Assembly (NCBI GenBank): GCA_938036625.1
Contig: CALHQH010000011.1
Span: 1 to 31,437, forward strand
Source of the DNA: an uncultured Candidatus Saccharibacteria bacterium
Lineage (GTDB): Bacteria > Patescibacteriota > Saccharimonadia > Saccharimonadales > Saccharimonadaceae
Direction of reading: 5' to 3'
Length of the DNA stretch: 31,437 nt
Shown: positions 12,966-20,974 of the stretch, one piece after another
Position numbering within the stretch: the first letter of the stretch is position 1
Layout of the letters: each line of letters opens with the position of its first letter
Made by a program: the position numbers and the translations under genes
The notes under the pieces: generated by a model
Databases searched by the model: none
What the model was told of the DNA's origin: nothing
What the model saw: the letters and a program-made list of their open reading frames with translations, nothing else

Positions 12966-13793
12966 TTACACTATCGGCTCATCCAGCGTAATACTAACCG
13001 GGCAGTGGTCGCTGCCCATTTGGCTGGCGTGGATGTGGGCGCTGGTGATGCGCGGGACGATTGCCGCCGAAGCCAGCCAGTAGTCGATCCGCCAGCCCAC
13101 GTTGCGGGCGCGGGCGTTGGCCCAGTGTGTCCACCAGGTGTAGGCATCGGTTTGGCCGGGGTGAGCGGCGCGGAATGTATCGACAAAGCCGGCATCTAGG
13201 TAATGCTGGAAGCCAGCGCGCTCTTCGTCTGTAAAGCCATGCTTGCCCCGGTTAGCGCGTGGGTTGGCAAGGTCTATCGGCTCGTGGGCGACGTTCATAT
13301 CCCCGCAGTAGAGCACGGGCTTAGCCGGGCCGTAGTGGCCAGCCTCCAGCCCCTGTAGGTACGCCAGCATGCAGGGGTCCCAGGCCTGGGCGCGCAGGGT
13401 CAGCCGGCTTAAGTCCCCTTTGCTATTGGGCGTGTAGCACGTTACCAGCCAAAAGCCAGCAAACTCCGCCGTAATGACGCGGCCTTCATCATTTGGGCTG
13501 CCGTAGCTATCGGCCGCCAGCTGGAACTGCTCTACTAGCTCAGCTGGCAGGCCATCACGCCACTGCAGCGGCGCAGTTTTGCTAAAGATTGCTGTGCCGC
13601 TATAGCCCTTCTTGGCCGCGCTATAAAAGTGCTCGTGGTAGCCCGGCAGGTCGAGCTCCACCTGCTGGCGCTGCGCCTTCGTCTCCTGCAGGCATAGGAT
13701 ATCGGGGCTGTGCGCTGCCATAAAGCGGGCAAATTCGCCCTTGTTTATCACCGCACGAATACCGTTGACGTTCCACGAGTATAAGCTAGTCAT
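12966..13793 (-). CDS. xth: Exodeoxyribonuclease III
   Basis: Mg2+-dependent AP endonuclease and 3'-5' exonuclease of the EEP family, acting in base excision repair. The 275-aa protein carries the full motif series: SWNVNGIRAV (6-15), LCLQETKA with metal ligand Glu37, GYSGTAIFSK, CGDMNVAHEPIDLANP, the substrate loop GFTDEERAGF, DAYTWW, WRIDYWLAS and SDHCPVSITL at the end. The length is standard. The open frame begins at 13826, but the ATG at 13793 gives the canonical MTSLYSWNVNG start. An extended -10 TGCTATACT ends 6 nt before it, so the upstream codons would not be transcribed. The mRNA is probably leaderless. No terminator is seen before the promoter of the next minus-strand transcript. 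Confidence 0.95.
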   Translation of the reverse strand: MTSLYSWNVNGIRAVINKGEFARFMAAHSPDILCLQETKAQRQQVELDLPGYHEHFYSAAKKGYSGTAIFSKTAPLQWRDGLPAELVEQFQLAADSYGSPNDEGRVITAEFAGFWLVTCYTPNSKGDLSRLTLRAQAWDPCMLAYLQGLEAGHYGPAKPVLYCGDMNVAHEPIDLANPRANRGKHGFTDEERAGFQHYLDAGFVDTFRAAHPGQTDAYTWWTHWANARARNVGWRIDYWLASAAIVPRITSAHIHASQMGSDHCPVSITLDEPIV

Positions 13794-13799
13794 AGGGGT

Positions 13800-13808
13800 A
13801 GTATAGCA
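13800..13808 (-). promoter_or_regulatory. Extended -10 promoter, leaderless start of xth
   Basis: TGC plus TATACT on the minus strand, 6 nt before the ATG at 13793. It fixes the start codon. It lies back to back with the promoter of the glycosyltransferase at 13944. Confidence 0.65.
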
Positions 13809-13840
13809 TGATACTGTTCTACACATCGATAGTTAAGTGT

Positions 13841-13867
13841 TTGACAAAGCAGCCACATACGTATAAT
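13841..13867 (+). promoter_or_regulatory. Promoter of the first family 4 glycosyltransferase
   Basis: TTGACA (13841-13846) and TATAAT (13862-13867), both perfect, but with a 15-nt spacer, shorter than usual. The start point would be near 13874, giving a leader of about 70 nt. Confidence 0.5.
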
Positions 13868-13943
13868 GTAAATATTTTATATATGGCAGAACGGCTTGCT
13901 TACTTATGGAAAATTATTGTGTTGTGTGTTAATCTACAATGGT

Positions 13944-15122
13944 ATGAAAGTTCTTATTGTAACAGAAGTATATCGCCCAGGTGTTGGTGGTGTCCAGGCG
14001 GCTGTTGACACACTTATATCTGGACTTATAGCGCACGGAGATGAAGTAACGGTTATAACAGGGTCGCCAAAAGGATTTCTCTATGGTAGTTACCGGGAGA
14101 TTGACCAAATAAATGGTGCTACTGTAGTTCGATTACCTGCTATAAAATCATTTGTTAATAGAGAAAACAATCGAATGACAATATTACCTGCTTACGCAGT
14201 AAAACGTTATTTTCATCAATACCGTCCAGATATTGTTCATATGCTTATTCCATCAACTTGGCTTCATACGGCTGTATTACGTCAAGCTCACAAATATCAT
14301 ATCCCGGTCATTGCCACTGGTCATGCTATTGCATTAAATCTTGTGATGAATATGAGATGGAAGCGCTTTGCTCGGTGGGTTGGTCAGAAAGCTGAACAGT
14401 ACACAGTAAAGTATCTTAACAGAACAGACTTAGTAACAGCACCAACGCGAGCAGCTCTCGACCATGTGGTGGGTATTACAGTACCTACTTTAGCAATATC
14501 AAATGGCATCGACGTAAGCCTTTATCCTCCAGAACGACATTATAAAGAAGCAACTCTGAAACAATTCAACTTGGATGACCGAAAACTAACGATTGTCTAT
14601 GTAGGAAGACTTGATGGCGAAAAACGAGTTGATTTATTAATAGATGCAATGAAACAACTTAACCGACATGACGTACAACTCGTTATTGTGGGAAAAGGAA
14701 TCAACATGGAGCCGTTGAGGCGGCAAGCTTCTGATCTAGGTAGCACTTGTATTTTTACCGGGTATGTGACTGATGACGAAAAGCGTGCTTTGTTGTGGCG
14801 AGCTGATGTATTTGTCATGGCAAGCCCTGCAGAGTTGCAATGTATAGCTGCGCTTGAAGCTTTATTATGTGAAACACCAGTAGTGGTTGCAGACCAAGTA
14901 GCTCTACCTGAGTTATTGGACGATGGAAAGAATGGTCTTAGCTTTCATTATCCCGATACAAACGATCTTGCAGACAAACTAGAGACTCTCCTGCAAGATC
15001 AAAACTTGCGTCGTAAAATAGGTCAACATGCCCGACAATGGGTTATAGAGCATCATTCTCATGATTATACTATTAGTCAATATCGTACAGCATACCAGAG
15101 ATTAATTCGTGATAGAGAATAG
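13944..15122 (+). CDS. GT-B glycosyltransferase, family 4-like
   Basis: The 392-aa protein begins MKVLIVTEVYRPGVGGVQ, the usual opening of GT4 enzymes with the GG donor/acceptor loop. The C-terminal Rossmann domain has ISNGID, VYVGRLDGEKR and the E-x7-E signature ELQCIAALE that binds the nucleotide sugar. It would transfer a sugar from an activated donor to a lipid or surface glycan at the cytoplasmic membrane face. A PimA-like or diacylglycerol glycosyltransferase role is possible but not provable here. I chose the ATG at 13944 rather than the in-frame TTG at 13896 because the conserved core begins there. No clear ribosome binding site precedes it. It resembles the enzyme at 17661-18863, with the same ELQCIAALEA segment. 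Base composition is clearly AT-richer than xth or the enzyme at 15540. Confidence 0.88.
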   Translation: MKVLIVTEVYRPGVGGVQAAVDTLISGLIAHGDEVTVITGSPKGFLYGSYREIDQINGATVVRLPAIKSFVNRENNRMTILPAYAVKRYFHQYRPDIVHMLIPSTWLHTAVLRQAHKYHIPVIATGHAIALNLVMNMRWKRFARWVGQKAEQYTVKYLNRTDLVTAPTRAALDHVVGITVPTLAISNGIDVSLYPPERHYKEATLKQFNLDDRKLTIVYVGRLDGEKRVDLLIDAMKQLNRHDVQLVIVGKGINMEPLRRQASDLGSTCIFTGYVTDDEKRALLWRADVFVMASPAELQCIAALEALLCETPVVVADQVALPELLDDGKNGLSFHYPDTNDLADKLETLLQDQNLRRKIGQHARQWVIEHHSHDYTISQYRTAYQRLIRDRE

Positions 15123-15500
15123 TGAATTATCTCTAATATATAGGCAGCTTTGCAGAGGGCTTCATGAAATATTGCATACAACTAAAATTAGCAAAGCATT
15201 TTGACCTGTGTATGATATATTTTCTGTATTGGCTCGATTTGTATAGATCGGAAAAATATCTGCTTGAAATATTTTTTTCTATAGAGCACCATGTATTGAG
15301 TTCGACGCGTTACGTGATTTTTCATTCCTCAACCTACTTTCAGCAACGATAATGGTTTCTGCTTTATGAAAGTTGTAGATATCTAGCGCCTCTATAGAAC
15401 TATAATTATTGTATTAAAACCTGCTATCATAAAGACAGTACACCAAATATATTTTTATGTTCATAATATGAAGTGGGGTGTGAGGATAGAGAATTATTAT
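15123..15500. other. AT-rich gap without a supported gene
   Basis: A 62-codon plus-strand frame at 15164 has no ribosome binding site and looks random. No terminator is visible after the preceding gene. The stretch is markedly AT-rich, like the flanking transferase gene, until the promoter at 15501. Confidence 0.4.
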
Positions 15501-15528
15501 TTGCTAGTCACTTTTTTTGCGGTATAAT
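15501..15528 (+). promoter_or_regulatory. Promoter of the second family 4 glycosyltransferase
   Basis: TTGCTA (15501-15506), 16-nt spacer, TATAAT (15523-15528), ending 11 nt before the ATG. The leader would be only about 4-5 nt and no ribosome binding site is present. Confidence 0.6.
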
Positions 15529-15539
15529 AAACTGTAGCT

Positions 15540-16793
15540 ATGAAAATCGGAATCTTTATTGATGACTATTTGCCATCAGTCCATGGCGTGGCGACGTCCA
15601 CGGTTAATTTGAGGCAGGCGCTTGAGGCGCTGGGCCATGAGGTGTACATTGTTGCGCCAAAGTGCGAAGGCTATGACGATCACGACGATCACGTCATTCG
15701 CCTGCCATCATCGAAGAACTACGTCTTTGATAAGCGCGAGACGGCTGTCATCTACCCTGGTCTGGCCAAGAAGTTGGACGACTACCAATTCGACATCGTC
15801 CACAGCCAAATGCAATTCTATATGGGTGTGCTGGCCCACAGTGTGGCTAGGCGGCAGCGCATCCCCCACGTCACAACGATCCACACGCTCTATAGTGAGC
15901 TGATCGACGACTATCCGTTTATGGTAACGGCTGGGGTGATTGCGCTCTCGGTCGCCTTCCCTGTTGTTTTTCGGACGAAGCCGATCTTGCCAATTACCTC
16001 GCGCGAGCAGCTCCATGGTATGGGCAAGAGCGCGATCCGCGATATGTTGTCTCGCCAGGGGTGGCGTCTTACTGCGGCGTTTGCCAACCAGTGCGATGCT
16101 TGCATATCACCGTCGCAGCACCTGGCCAAAATATTGATGGAGGATGGCGGCCTCACGACGCCATGCCACGTCTTCCCAAATGGTATTGACACTCAGCGCT
16201 ATCACAATGCTTCGGCGGCGGATTCGCCTATCACGAAAGGCCCGAACGATAAATTTATTATCTCAGTAGCGCGCCTGAGCCCTGAGAAGCGCCAGCAGGC
16301 ACTTGTCGAAGCTTTGCCGCATATCCCGGATGAAAACGTCAAGCTGGTGCTGGTGGGCGGTGGCCCATACGAGGCAGAGCTGCGCGCCTGTGCCGAGCGG
16401 CTTGGCGCGGCAGAGCGGGTGATCTTTACGGGGATGCAACCCAGCGATGCAGTAGCGGCGCTGCTCAAGCAAGCCGATGTCTTCTCTCTCGCATCGTACC
16501 ACTTTGATAACCAGCCGATGACCTTCCTCGAAGCAGCATCAAGCGGCCTGCCAATCGTCTACTGCGATGAGCGCATGACCGAGGGTTTGACTAAGAAAAA
16601 TGCAATTTTGACCGATGGGATTGAGGGCAAAGACTTTGCTGAGGTCTTTAACGATCTCTTTACTCACCCCGATAAGCTCGAGCAACTGTCTCGCGGTTCA
16701 TTGCAGGTGGCGCGCCGGTTCGATTCCGTGACGATGGCAAAGAAGGTCGCGGCGCTGTATGAGTCGCTCATTGCCAGTAATTTAGAAGAGTAA
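15540..16793 (+). CDS. GT-B glycosyltransferase, family 4-like (GC-rich member)
   Basis: The 417-aa protein starts MKIGIFIDDYLPSVHGVATS and has HSQMQFYMGV, HTLYSELIDDYPF, FPNGIDTQRY, VARLSPEKRQQ and VLVGGGPYEAEL, all typical of GT4. The E-x7-E signature reads DNQPMTFLE, so the first Glu is Asp. A hydrophobic stretch at about 125-145 may lean on the membrane, as in monotopic lipid glycosyltransferases. It is a diacylglycerol or surface-glycan transferase by family; the acceptor is unknown. Unlike its cluster neighbours it has the GC-rich codon use of the housekeeping genes, so it may be the older resident. It shares a terminator with the convergent family 2 enzyme. Confidence 0.9.
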   Translation: MKIGIFIDDYLPSVHGVATSTVNLRQALEALGHEVYIVAPKCEGYDDHDDHVIRLPSSKNYVFDKRETAVIYPGLAKKLDDYQFDIVHSQMQFYMGVLAHSVARRQRIPHVTTIHTLYSELIDDYPFMVTAGVIALSVAFPVVFRTKPILPITSREQLHGMGKSAIRDMLSRQGWRLTAAFANQCDACISPSQHLAKILMEDGGLTTPCHVFPNGIDTQRYHNASAADSPITKGPNDKFIISVARLSPEKRQQALVEALPHIPDENVKLVLVGGGPYEAELRACAERLGAAERVIFTGMQPSDAVAALLKQADVFSLASYHFDNQPMTFLEAASSGLPIVYCDERMTEGLTKKNAILTDGIEGKDFAEVFNDLFTHPDKLEQLSRGSLQVARRFDSVTMAKKVAALYESLIASNLEE

Positions 16794-16800
16794 GTATAGT

Positions 16801-16825
16801 AAAAGCCTTTGAGGCTTAGGCTTTT
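16801..16825. terminator. Shared terminator between convergent glycosyltransferase genes
   Basis: AAAAGCCT (16801-16808), 9-nt loop, AGGCTTTT (16818-16825). The A and T tracts make it usable from both sides. It overlaps the stop codon of the minus-strand gene by 2 nt. Confidence 0.65.
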
Positions 16826-17579
16826 AGGTTTGTTTCCTCCAGCGTCTTTTATTGCCGATGTGATACTTGTTGAGAGTGTAATTATCAGTAGTGTAGTATT
16901 GTCGCAACTTTTTGAGTGAAATAGTTGTTCTTAAAACACGACATTTAACCAATAGCTTTGAGCTGTAATGTATTGTTGCTCCATTAGTCATGCAGGCAAA
17001 TGTAACATCAAGATCTTCACTGATATTATTGTCACCAAGACTGATTTGATCGCGAACTTTTTGCCAGAGTTCTCTTTTTAGTGCCGAGTTATGTCCGTAC
17101 ATAACTGGCTTAAGCTTTAAGCTATGTTGATGCCAAAAACGAAATAGACGAAAATACCAACAAAACCAAAATCGATTATGGGGTGATAATTCGCGAATAG
17201 CAACCGCACCACAAAGTGCATCGGTTGATGAAGGTACTGATAGTTCTCGACGAATCACTGAAAGCCAATGATTGCTGACGACTGTGTCAGCGTCTATCCG
17301 CGCAATAATAGGGTTTTTTGCAATATCGAAACCGGCTGCTCTAGCATAGGTAATGCCTTGTCTGAGCTCAGTAATAATATGAATTTGAGGATGATTCAGC
17401 TCCTGAATGATTGAGACAGTATTATCGGTAGAATTGTTGTCGACGATGATAATCTCATCATTCTCTAGGAGCTGTGGCAATAGTGCATTCAAACACTCTT
17501 TTATAATTTTATTTTCATTGTATACAGGAATAATAACACTGATAGGGTCCGTGCTATTTATCATGCTCTTGCTTTTCAT
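16824..17579 (-). CDS. GT-A glycosyltransferase, family 2
   Basis: The 251-aa protein has the GT2 opening SVIIPVYNE, then EIIIVDNNSTDNT, the metal-binding DAD in ARIDADTVV and the late acidic motif SEDLDVT. These mark a single-domain inverting transferase that adds a sugar to a lipid or growing glycan on the cytoplasmic side. The central FWFCWYFRLFRFWHQH is strongly aromatic and may contact the membrane. The ATG at 17579 (MKSKS) was chosen; MINSTD at 17564 is also possible. The open frame runs to 17630 but a TAAAAT box lies 10 nt before 17579. The C-terminus is very basic (KRRWRKQT). AT-rich like its divergent partner at 17661. Confidence 0.88.
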   Translation of the reverse strand: MKSKSMINSTDPISVIIPVYNENKIIKECLNALLPQLLENDEIIIVDNNSTDNTVSIIQELNHPQIHIITELRQGITYARAAGFDIAKNPIIARIDADTVVSNHWLSVIRRELSVPSSTDALCGAVAIRELSPHNRFWFCWYFRLFRFWHQHSLKLKPVMYGHNSALKRELWQKVRDQISLGDNNISEDLDVTFACMTNGATIHYSSKLLVKCRVLRTTISLKKLRQYYTTDNYTLNKYHIGNKRRWRKQT

Positions 17580-17643
17580 AATACTGTCTATTTTAGCATA
17601 AAAAATAATATCACTATATTCTAAGCACATTATGTACAGTGCA

Positions 17644-17652
17644 TGGTATAAT
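17644..17652 (+). promoter_or_regulatory. Extended -10 promoter, leaderless start of the third family 4 glycosyltransferase
   Basis: TGG plus TATAAT, ending 8 nt before the ATG at 17661, with no ribosome binding site and no good -35 box. Confidence 0.6.
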
Positions 17653-17660
17653 AATAATAG

Positions 17661-18863
17661 ATGAAAGTTCTAATTGCGTCCGACTTATATCCACCTGTCA
17701 TCAATGGGGTGGCAACGTTTTCTTATAACCTAGCCCATGGGTTACGTGCTGCTGGGCATGAAGTTATTGTTATTGCACCAAGCCAAACTGGTAAGCATTA
17801 TAGTGAGCAAAGCGGTGGTGTTACAGTGCATCGTGTGCGCAGTGTGGTATTTCCCTTTTATCAAAATATACGCATATGCATAGCGCCACAACTTGAAGTG
17901 CGCAATATTATTAAAGAATTTCGCCCAGACATTATTCATAGCCAAATGGTCTTGGGTATTGGACAAGCAACAACAATGATTGGTCGCCGTTACGGTATAC
18001 CAATTATATCAACAAGCCACGCAATGCCCGAGAATCTTATGGATAACCTCAAAAACTTATCAGCATTTTCGCGCCCAATAAACTATATGCTAGCAGACAT
18101 TGGGAGGCGCTACCATAGCAAGTCTGATATTGTAACTTCTCCAACGCAGTCTGGAATAGACAGTTTATCACGTTTTACGTCAAAGGTGACTGTACCAATA
18201 GAAGTCATCTCAAATGGCATAGATCTAAAAGCTTACAGGCCCGGCAGTGTGAGTAAATCACTATATCATACGTATAATTTGCCGACAAATAAGCCAATTA
18301 TTACATATATAGGAAGGCTTGACGCCGAGAAACACGTATGGGTACTACTGCATGCGCTTCGTGAAGTGTTGAAAGAGCGTGAAGTTCATATGTTAATTGT
18401 TGGGAGTGGTGTTGACTTAGAACATGAAAAGCAGATTGCACAGAATATTGGTGTAGCTGATCATGTTACATTTACTGGTAGAGTATCTGATGAAGACAAA
18501 AAGGCTTTGCATCGGGTGGGGGCTCTATTTGTCGTTGCGTCCCCCGTAGAGTTGCAATGTATTGCAGCTCTCGAAGCAATGGCGAGTGGTAAACCACTTG
18601 TTGCAGTGGATGCCGGTGCACTTGGTGAGCTGTGTCACCACGGTAAGAACGGCGAGCTATTTGCATTGGACGACTATCAAGGCGCTGCGAGAGCTATAGT
18701 GCGTGTTCTAAGCGATAAAAACCTTTTGGAGGTGTACGGTAAGGAGAGTAGACGGATTGCTCAGATGCATGATCTTGATCGAGTCATCAAAAAATTCATC
18801 CAGTTATATGAAACGACTGTCGCCAGAAAAAAGAAAGAGATAGCTATGCGCTCTACTAAATAG
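17661..18863 (+). CDS. GT-B glycosyltransferase, family 4-like
   Basis: The 400-aa protein starts MKVLIASDLYPPVINGVATFSYN (first part shown here only in outline) and has HSQMVLGIGQA, the HAMPEN loop, ISNGIDLKAY, TYIGRLDAEKH and the E-x7-E motif ELQCIAALE. It shares this last segment and much of the C-terminal half with the enzyme at 13944-15122, so the two are likely paralogues using the same nucleotide-sugar type. The C-terminal tail is Lys/Arg-rich (ARKKKEIAMRSTK) and may bind the membrane. It is divergently transcribed from the family 2 enzyme, with only about 80 nt between them. Converges on the hydrolase gene, with a weak hairpin between. Confidence 0.88.
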   Translation: MKVLIASDLYPPVINGVATFSYNLAHGLRAAGHEVIVIAPSQTGKHYSEQSGGVTVHRVRSVVFPFYQNIRICIAPQLEVRNIIKEFRPDIIHSQMVLGIGQATTMIGRRYGIPIISTSHAMPENLMDNLKNLSAFSRPINYMLADIGRRYHSKSDIVTSPTQSGIDSLSRFTSKVTVPIEVISNGIDLKAYRPGSVSKSLYHTYNLPTNKPIITYIGRLDAEKHVWVLLHALREVLKEREVHMLIVGSGVDLEHEKQIAQNIGVADHVTFTGRVSDEDKKALHRVGALFVVASPVELQCIAALEAMASGKPLVAVDAGALGELCHHGKNGELFALDDYQGAARAIVRVLSDKNLLEVYGKESRRIAQMHDLDRVIKKFIQLYETTVARKKKEIAMRSTK

Positions 18864-18906
18864 AGAGTCCAACCGTCTACACTAGTAAAATAGCGTAGAT
18901 AAAGGT

Positions 18907-19761
18907 TTAATCTAGAGTCAGAAAGCTTTTTATAGCCATTGCCGCTTGAGGAGCCTTTTCATAGTGGATAAGATGACCAACATTAGAAATAACCAAGAAC
19001 TTCTCTGGTGATATAGCCTGAGATAGATTCTTTATGTGTGTAAGTGGCGTGACGCTATCCTGGTTGCCTGCAACAAGAAGTACGCGTTTTTGGCGCAGTG
19101 CATCGGCATAGTCAATAGCACCGCGTTTGTTAAAATCTCGAAAAAGTATTTTATAGAATTCGATATTAGAGATAAAATCAAGATTGCGCAAGTGATGTTG
19201 ATATATTGCATGACGCTGGTCTCTATCAGCTGTTTTAAGAAGGCCAAAGGTGAGTATTCTCGAAATAAGTTTACTTCGTACGAAGGAGTTGCCTATTTTG
19301 CCAGTTTTTGCACTAATTGTGTATTGGGCGTCACCAAGCCACCGTCCGACTTGGCGTTTGTCTGTTACGCCATGGATGGCAGTTGGTATGGGGCTTATAA
19401 GAATAACCTGTGATGCGTAGAGTGTTGGTTGTTGGTGAATCATACTGCTCGCTACTAGCCCACCCATAGAATGTCCCAACAAGATAGGAGGCTCAGTAAG
19501 GTTGAGTGAGGCGACGAGCTGGTTTGTTAATGCGGCAATGCCATCAATCGACCAGTTAGATTGGTTTGGCAGGTCGCTAACGCCAAAGCCCGGTAAATCT
19601 GGTATAATAAGATGAATATCAGGCAGGAGTGGTTCGAGATATTGGAACCCTTCATGGCTGCCCGTGAATCCATGGATGAGAACCATTGTTTGTTTTGCGC
19701 TCTCATGATAGCTCCAATAGCTAACAGACAAAGAGTCGCTCAGTGTTATTGTGTGTTGCAT
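18907..19761 (-). CDS. Alpha/beta hydrolase
   Basis: The 284-aa protein has the family core: oxyanion motif HGFTGS (30-35), nucleophile elbow GHSMGG with Ser98, the acid in AGNQDSVTP (Asp235) and the catalytic His263 in NVGHLIHYE. It is an esterase, lipase or similar cytoplasmic hydrolase (there is no signal peptide). The substrate cannot be told. It starts 6 nt after the smpB stop codon, so the two genes are co-transcribed. There is no strong ribosome binding site, which suggests translational coupling. Base composition is AT-rich like the glycosyltransferases downstream, but unlike smpB. Confidence 0.9.
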   Translation of the reverse strand: MQHTITLSDSLSVSYWSYHESAKQTMVLIHGFTGSHEGFQYLEPLLPDIHLIIPDLPGFGVSDLPNQSNWSIDGIAALTNQLVASLNLTEPPILLGHSMGGLVASSMIHQQPTLYASQVILISPIPTAIHGVTDKRQVGRWLGDAQYTISAKTGKIGNSFVRSKLISRILTFGLLKTADRDQRHAIYQHHLRNLDFISNIEFYKILFRDFNKRGAIDYADALRQKRVLLVAGNQDSVTPLTHIKNLSQAISPEKFLVISNVGHLIHYEKAPQAAMAIKSFLTLD

Positions 19762-19767
19762 GTAGCT

Positions 19768-20244
19768 CTATACCCTATTACGTATTCGTCGCTGCTCTCG
19801 CTCCACATCGCGGCGTTTGATGGTTTCGCGCTTGTCGTAGCGTTTCTTACCCTTACCGAGGGCGATGACGAGCTTGATATAGCGGCCGCTGGTAATGAGC
19901 TTCGTGGGCACGATGGTGTAGCCGTCTTTCTTGCGGGCGGCGAGTTGCTCGATCTGTCGCCGCTTCGCCAGAAGCTTACGTGCGCTCGTGCTGACCGTCC
20001 GGGCGTTTGGTTGGCCCTGCTCGTTGTGGCGCAGCGAGAAGTTGGCGTTATTGAGCCACAGCTCGCTATTGCGAATCGTCACATATGCCCCCTTGAGCTG
20101 CACGTGACCTTCGCGGGCGGCGCACACCTCTAGGCCGGTCAGGCTCATGCCGACCACTATGTCGTCGCTTAGTTCATAATCAAACCGCGCACGGCGGTTG
20201 ACAATAGCTGGTACTGGTGGCTTGGTAGTATGTGATTTGCTCAT
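19768..20244 (-). CDS. smpB: SsrA-binding protein (trans-translation)
   Basis: SmpB binds tmRNA and brings it to stalled ribosomes. The 158-aa protein, of normal length, has NRRARFDYEL, the core SLTGLEVCAAREGHVQLKGAY, the NSELWLNNANFS strand, RKLLAKRRQIEQL, GYTIVPTKL and the basic helix GKGKKRYDKRETIKRRD, with a C-terminal RRIRNRV tail. Ala and Cys replace the usual Lys/Ser after EV. The ATG at 20244 follows an extended -10 TGCTACAAT by 11 nt, so the leader is about 4-5 nt at most. It heads a two-gene unit with the hydrolase. The tmRNA gene is not in this window. Confidence 0.95.
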   Translation of the reverse strand: MSKSHTTKPPVPAIVNRRARFDYELSDDIVVGMSLTGLEVCAAREGHVQLKGAYVTIRNSELWLNNANFSLRHNEQGQPNARTVSTSARKLLAKRRQIEQLAARKKDGYTIVPTKLITSGRYIKLVIALGKGKKRYDKRETIKRRDVEREQRRIRNRV

Positions 20245-20255
20245 ACGTCTCTTCT

Positions 20256-20264
20256 ATTGTAGCA
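20256..20264 (-). promoter_or_regulatory. Extended -10 promoter of smpB
   Basis: TGC plus TACAAT on the minus strand, ending 11 nt before the ATG. It has the same TGC prefix as at gltX, tRNA-Leu, xth, glutaredoxin and the ABC-F gene. Confidence 0.6.
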
Positions 20265-20373
20265 GATGAAGTGGCGTGTGAGGATGCGAAGGTGATAGAT
20301 TTGGGCTCGAGCAAGCCAAGAGACGACTATTATCTAGCGGGTAGTGGCACCCTCTAGGGAATAATAGTTTATA

Positions 20374-20859
20374 CTACGCGTAGTCGTTGGGAGCGGTATC
20401 GATACCAAGATAGCGAAAATACTGCTGGACATCTGCGAGACCTCCGCCCGACTTAATAATAATGCGGCAATCTTGCAAGAGCCAACTCGCGTTGTCATAG
20501 CCATAATTGCATAGTGGGTCGAGATGCTCGTTGATATAACTCATCGTGAGAGGAGGAAACTCTACGGCAGGGTTCTCTGGGCCTTGCTGGTCGAGAATGG
20601 TATTGGTCGTGTCTAGCAGTCTATCGCGCTGGCGGTGTGGTGCGTTGAACTGGGATATGAGCTTGGTGTGCATATCTTCGGAGGTTGGGCCTGGGTTGCT
20701 CTTTGCCTCAAGTGCAAAAAGTGGTTTCTGGGTATATGTGTCAACACCCCCTCGTGTGCTTGCTAAGTGTCTCTGACTAAGTGTCTCTGAGAATTTTCCA
20801 TGTATGACAAAACTAACAATCCTTCCTATTGTTTCTTTTCTAGTGTGCCTGCAGACCAT
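20374..20859 (-). CDS. Unknown protein, 5' end probably frameshifted by a 14-bp duplication
   Basis: I do not recognise the protein. The part from about residue 45 on (KPLFALEAKSNPG, PPLTMSYINEHLDPLC, DVQQYFRYLGID) reads like a genuine soluble domain. The formal ATG at 20859 overlaps a TATAAT box (20858-20863) and so would not be transcribed. A better start, the ATG at 20801 (MENSQ...), is out of frame because a 14-bp tandem repeat (20763-20790) follows it. With only one copy, that ATG would be in frame with the domain. The gene may therefore be broken, phase variable or started at an internal codon such as the ATG in EDMHTKL. The 20245-20373 gap to smpB holds only the smpB promoter. Confidence 0.4.
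   Translation of the reverse strand: MVCRHTRKETIGRIVSFVIHGKFSETLSQRHLASTRGGVDTYTQKPLFALEAKSNPGPTSEDMHTKLISQFNAPHRQRDRLLDTTNTILDQQGPENPAVEFPPLTMSYINEHLDPLCNYGYDNASWLLQDCRIIIKSGGGLADVQQYFRYLGIDTAPNDYA
20763..20790. repeat. Perfect 14-bp tandem duplication
   Basis: CTAAGTGTCTCTGA occurs twice without a gap (20763-20776, 20777-20790). Fourteen is not a multiple of three, so gain or loss of a copy shifts the frame of the minus-strand gene that covers it. Confidence 0.9.
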
Positions 20860-20958
20860 TATACCGCTAAATATATGGAAAGAGTGTCGTAAAAATAACA
20901 GAATAATAATGCGGAGTGCTCAACTCACTCCCCTGCCCGCAAAGGATATAATTCGCCA

Positions 20959-20967
20959 TGCTATAAT
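20959..20967 (+). promoter_or_regulatory. Extended -10 promoter, leaderless start of the ABC-F gene
   Basis: TGC plus TATAAT, ending 7 nt before the ATG at 20975. There is no ribosome binding site. It fixes the start codon inside a longer open frame that begins at 20804. Confidence 0.7.
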
Positions 20968-20974
20968 ATCCCCT

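Noticed and set aside
20804..20974. 57-residue N-terminal extension of the ABC-F protein
   Set aside because: The family begins at the ATG at 20975, and a perfect TGCTATAAT ends 7 nt before it.
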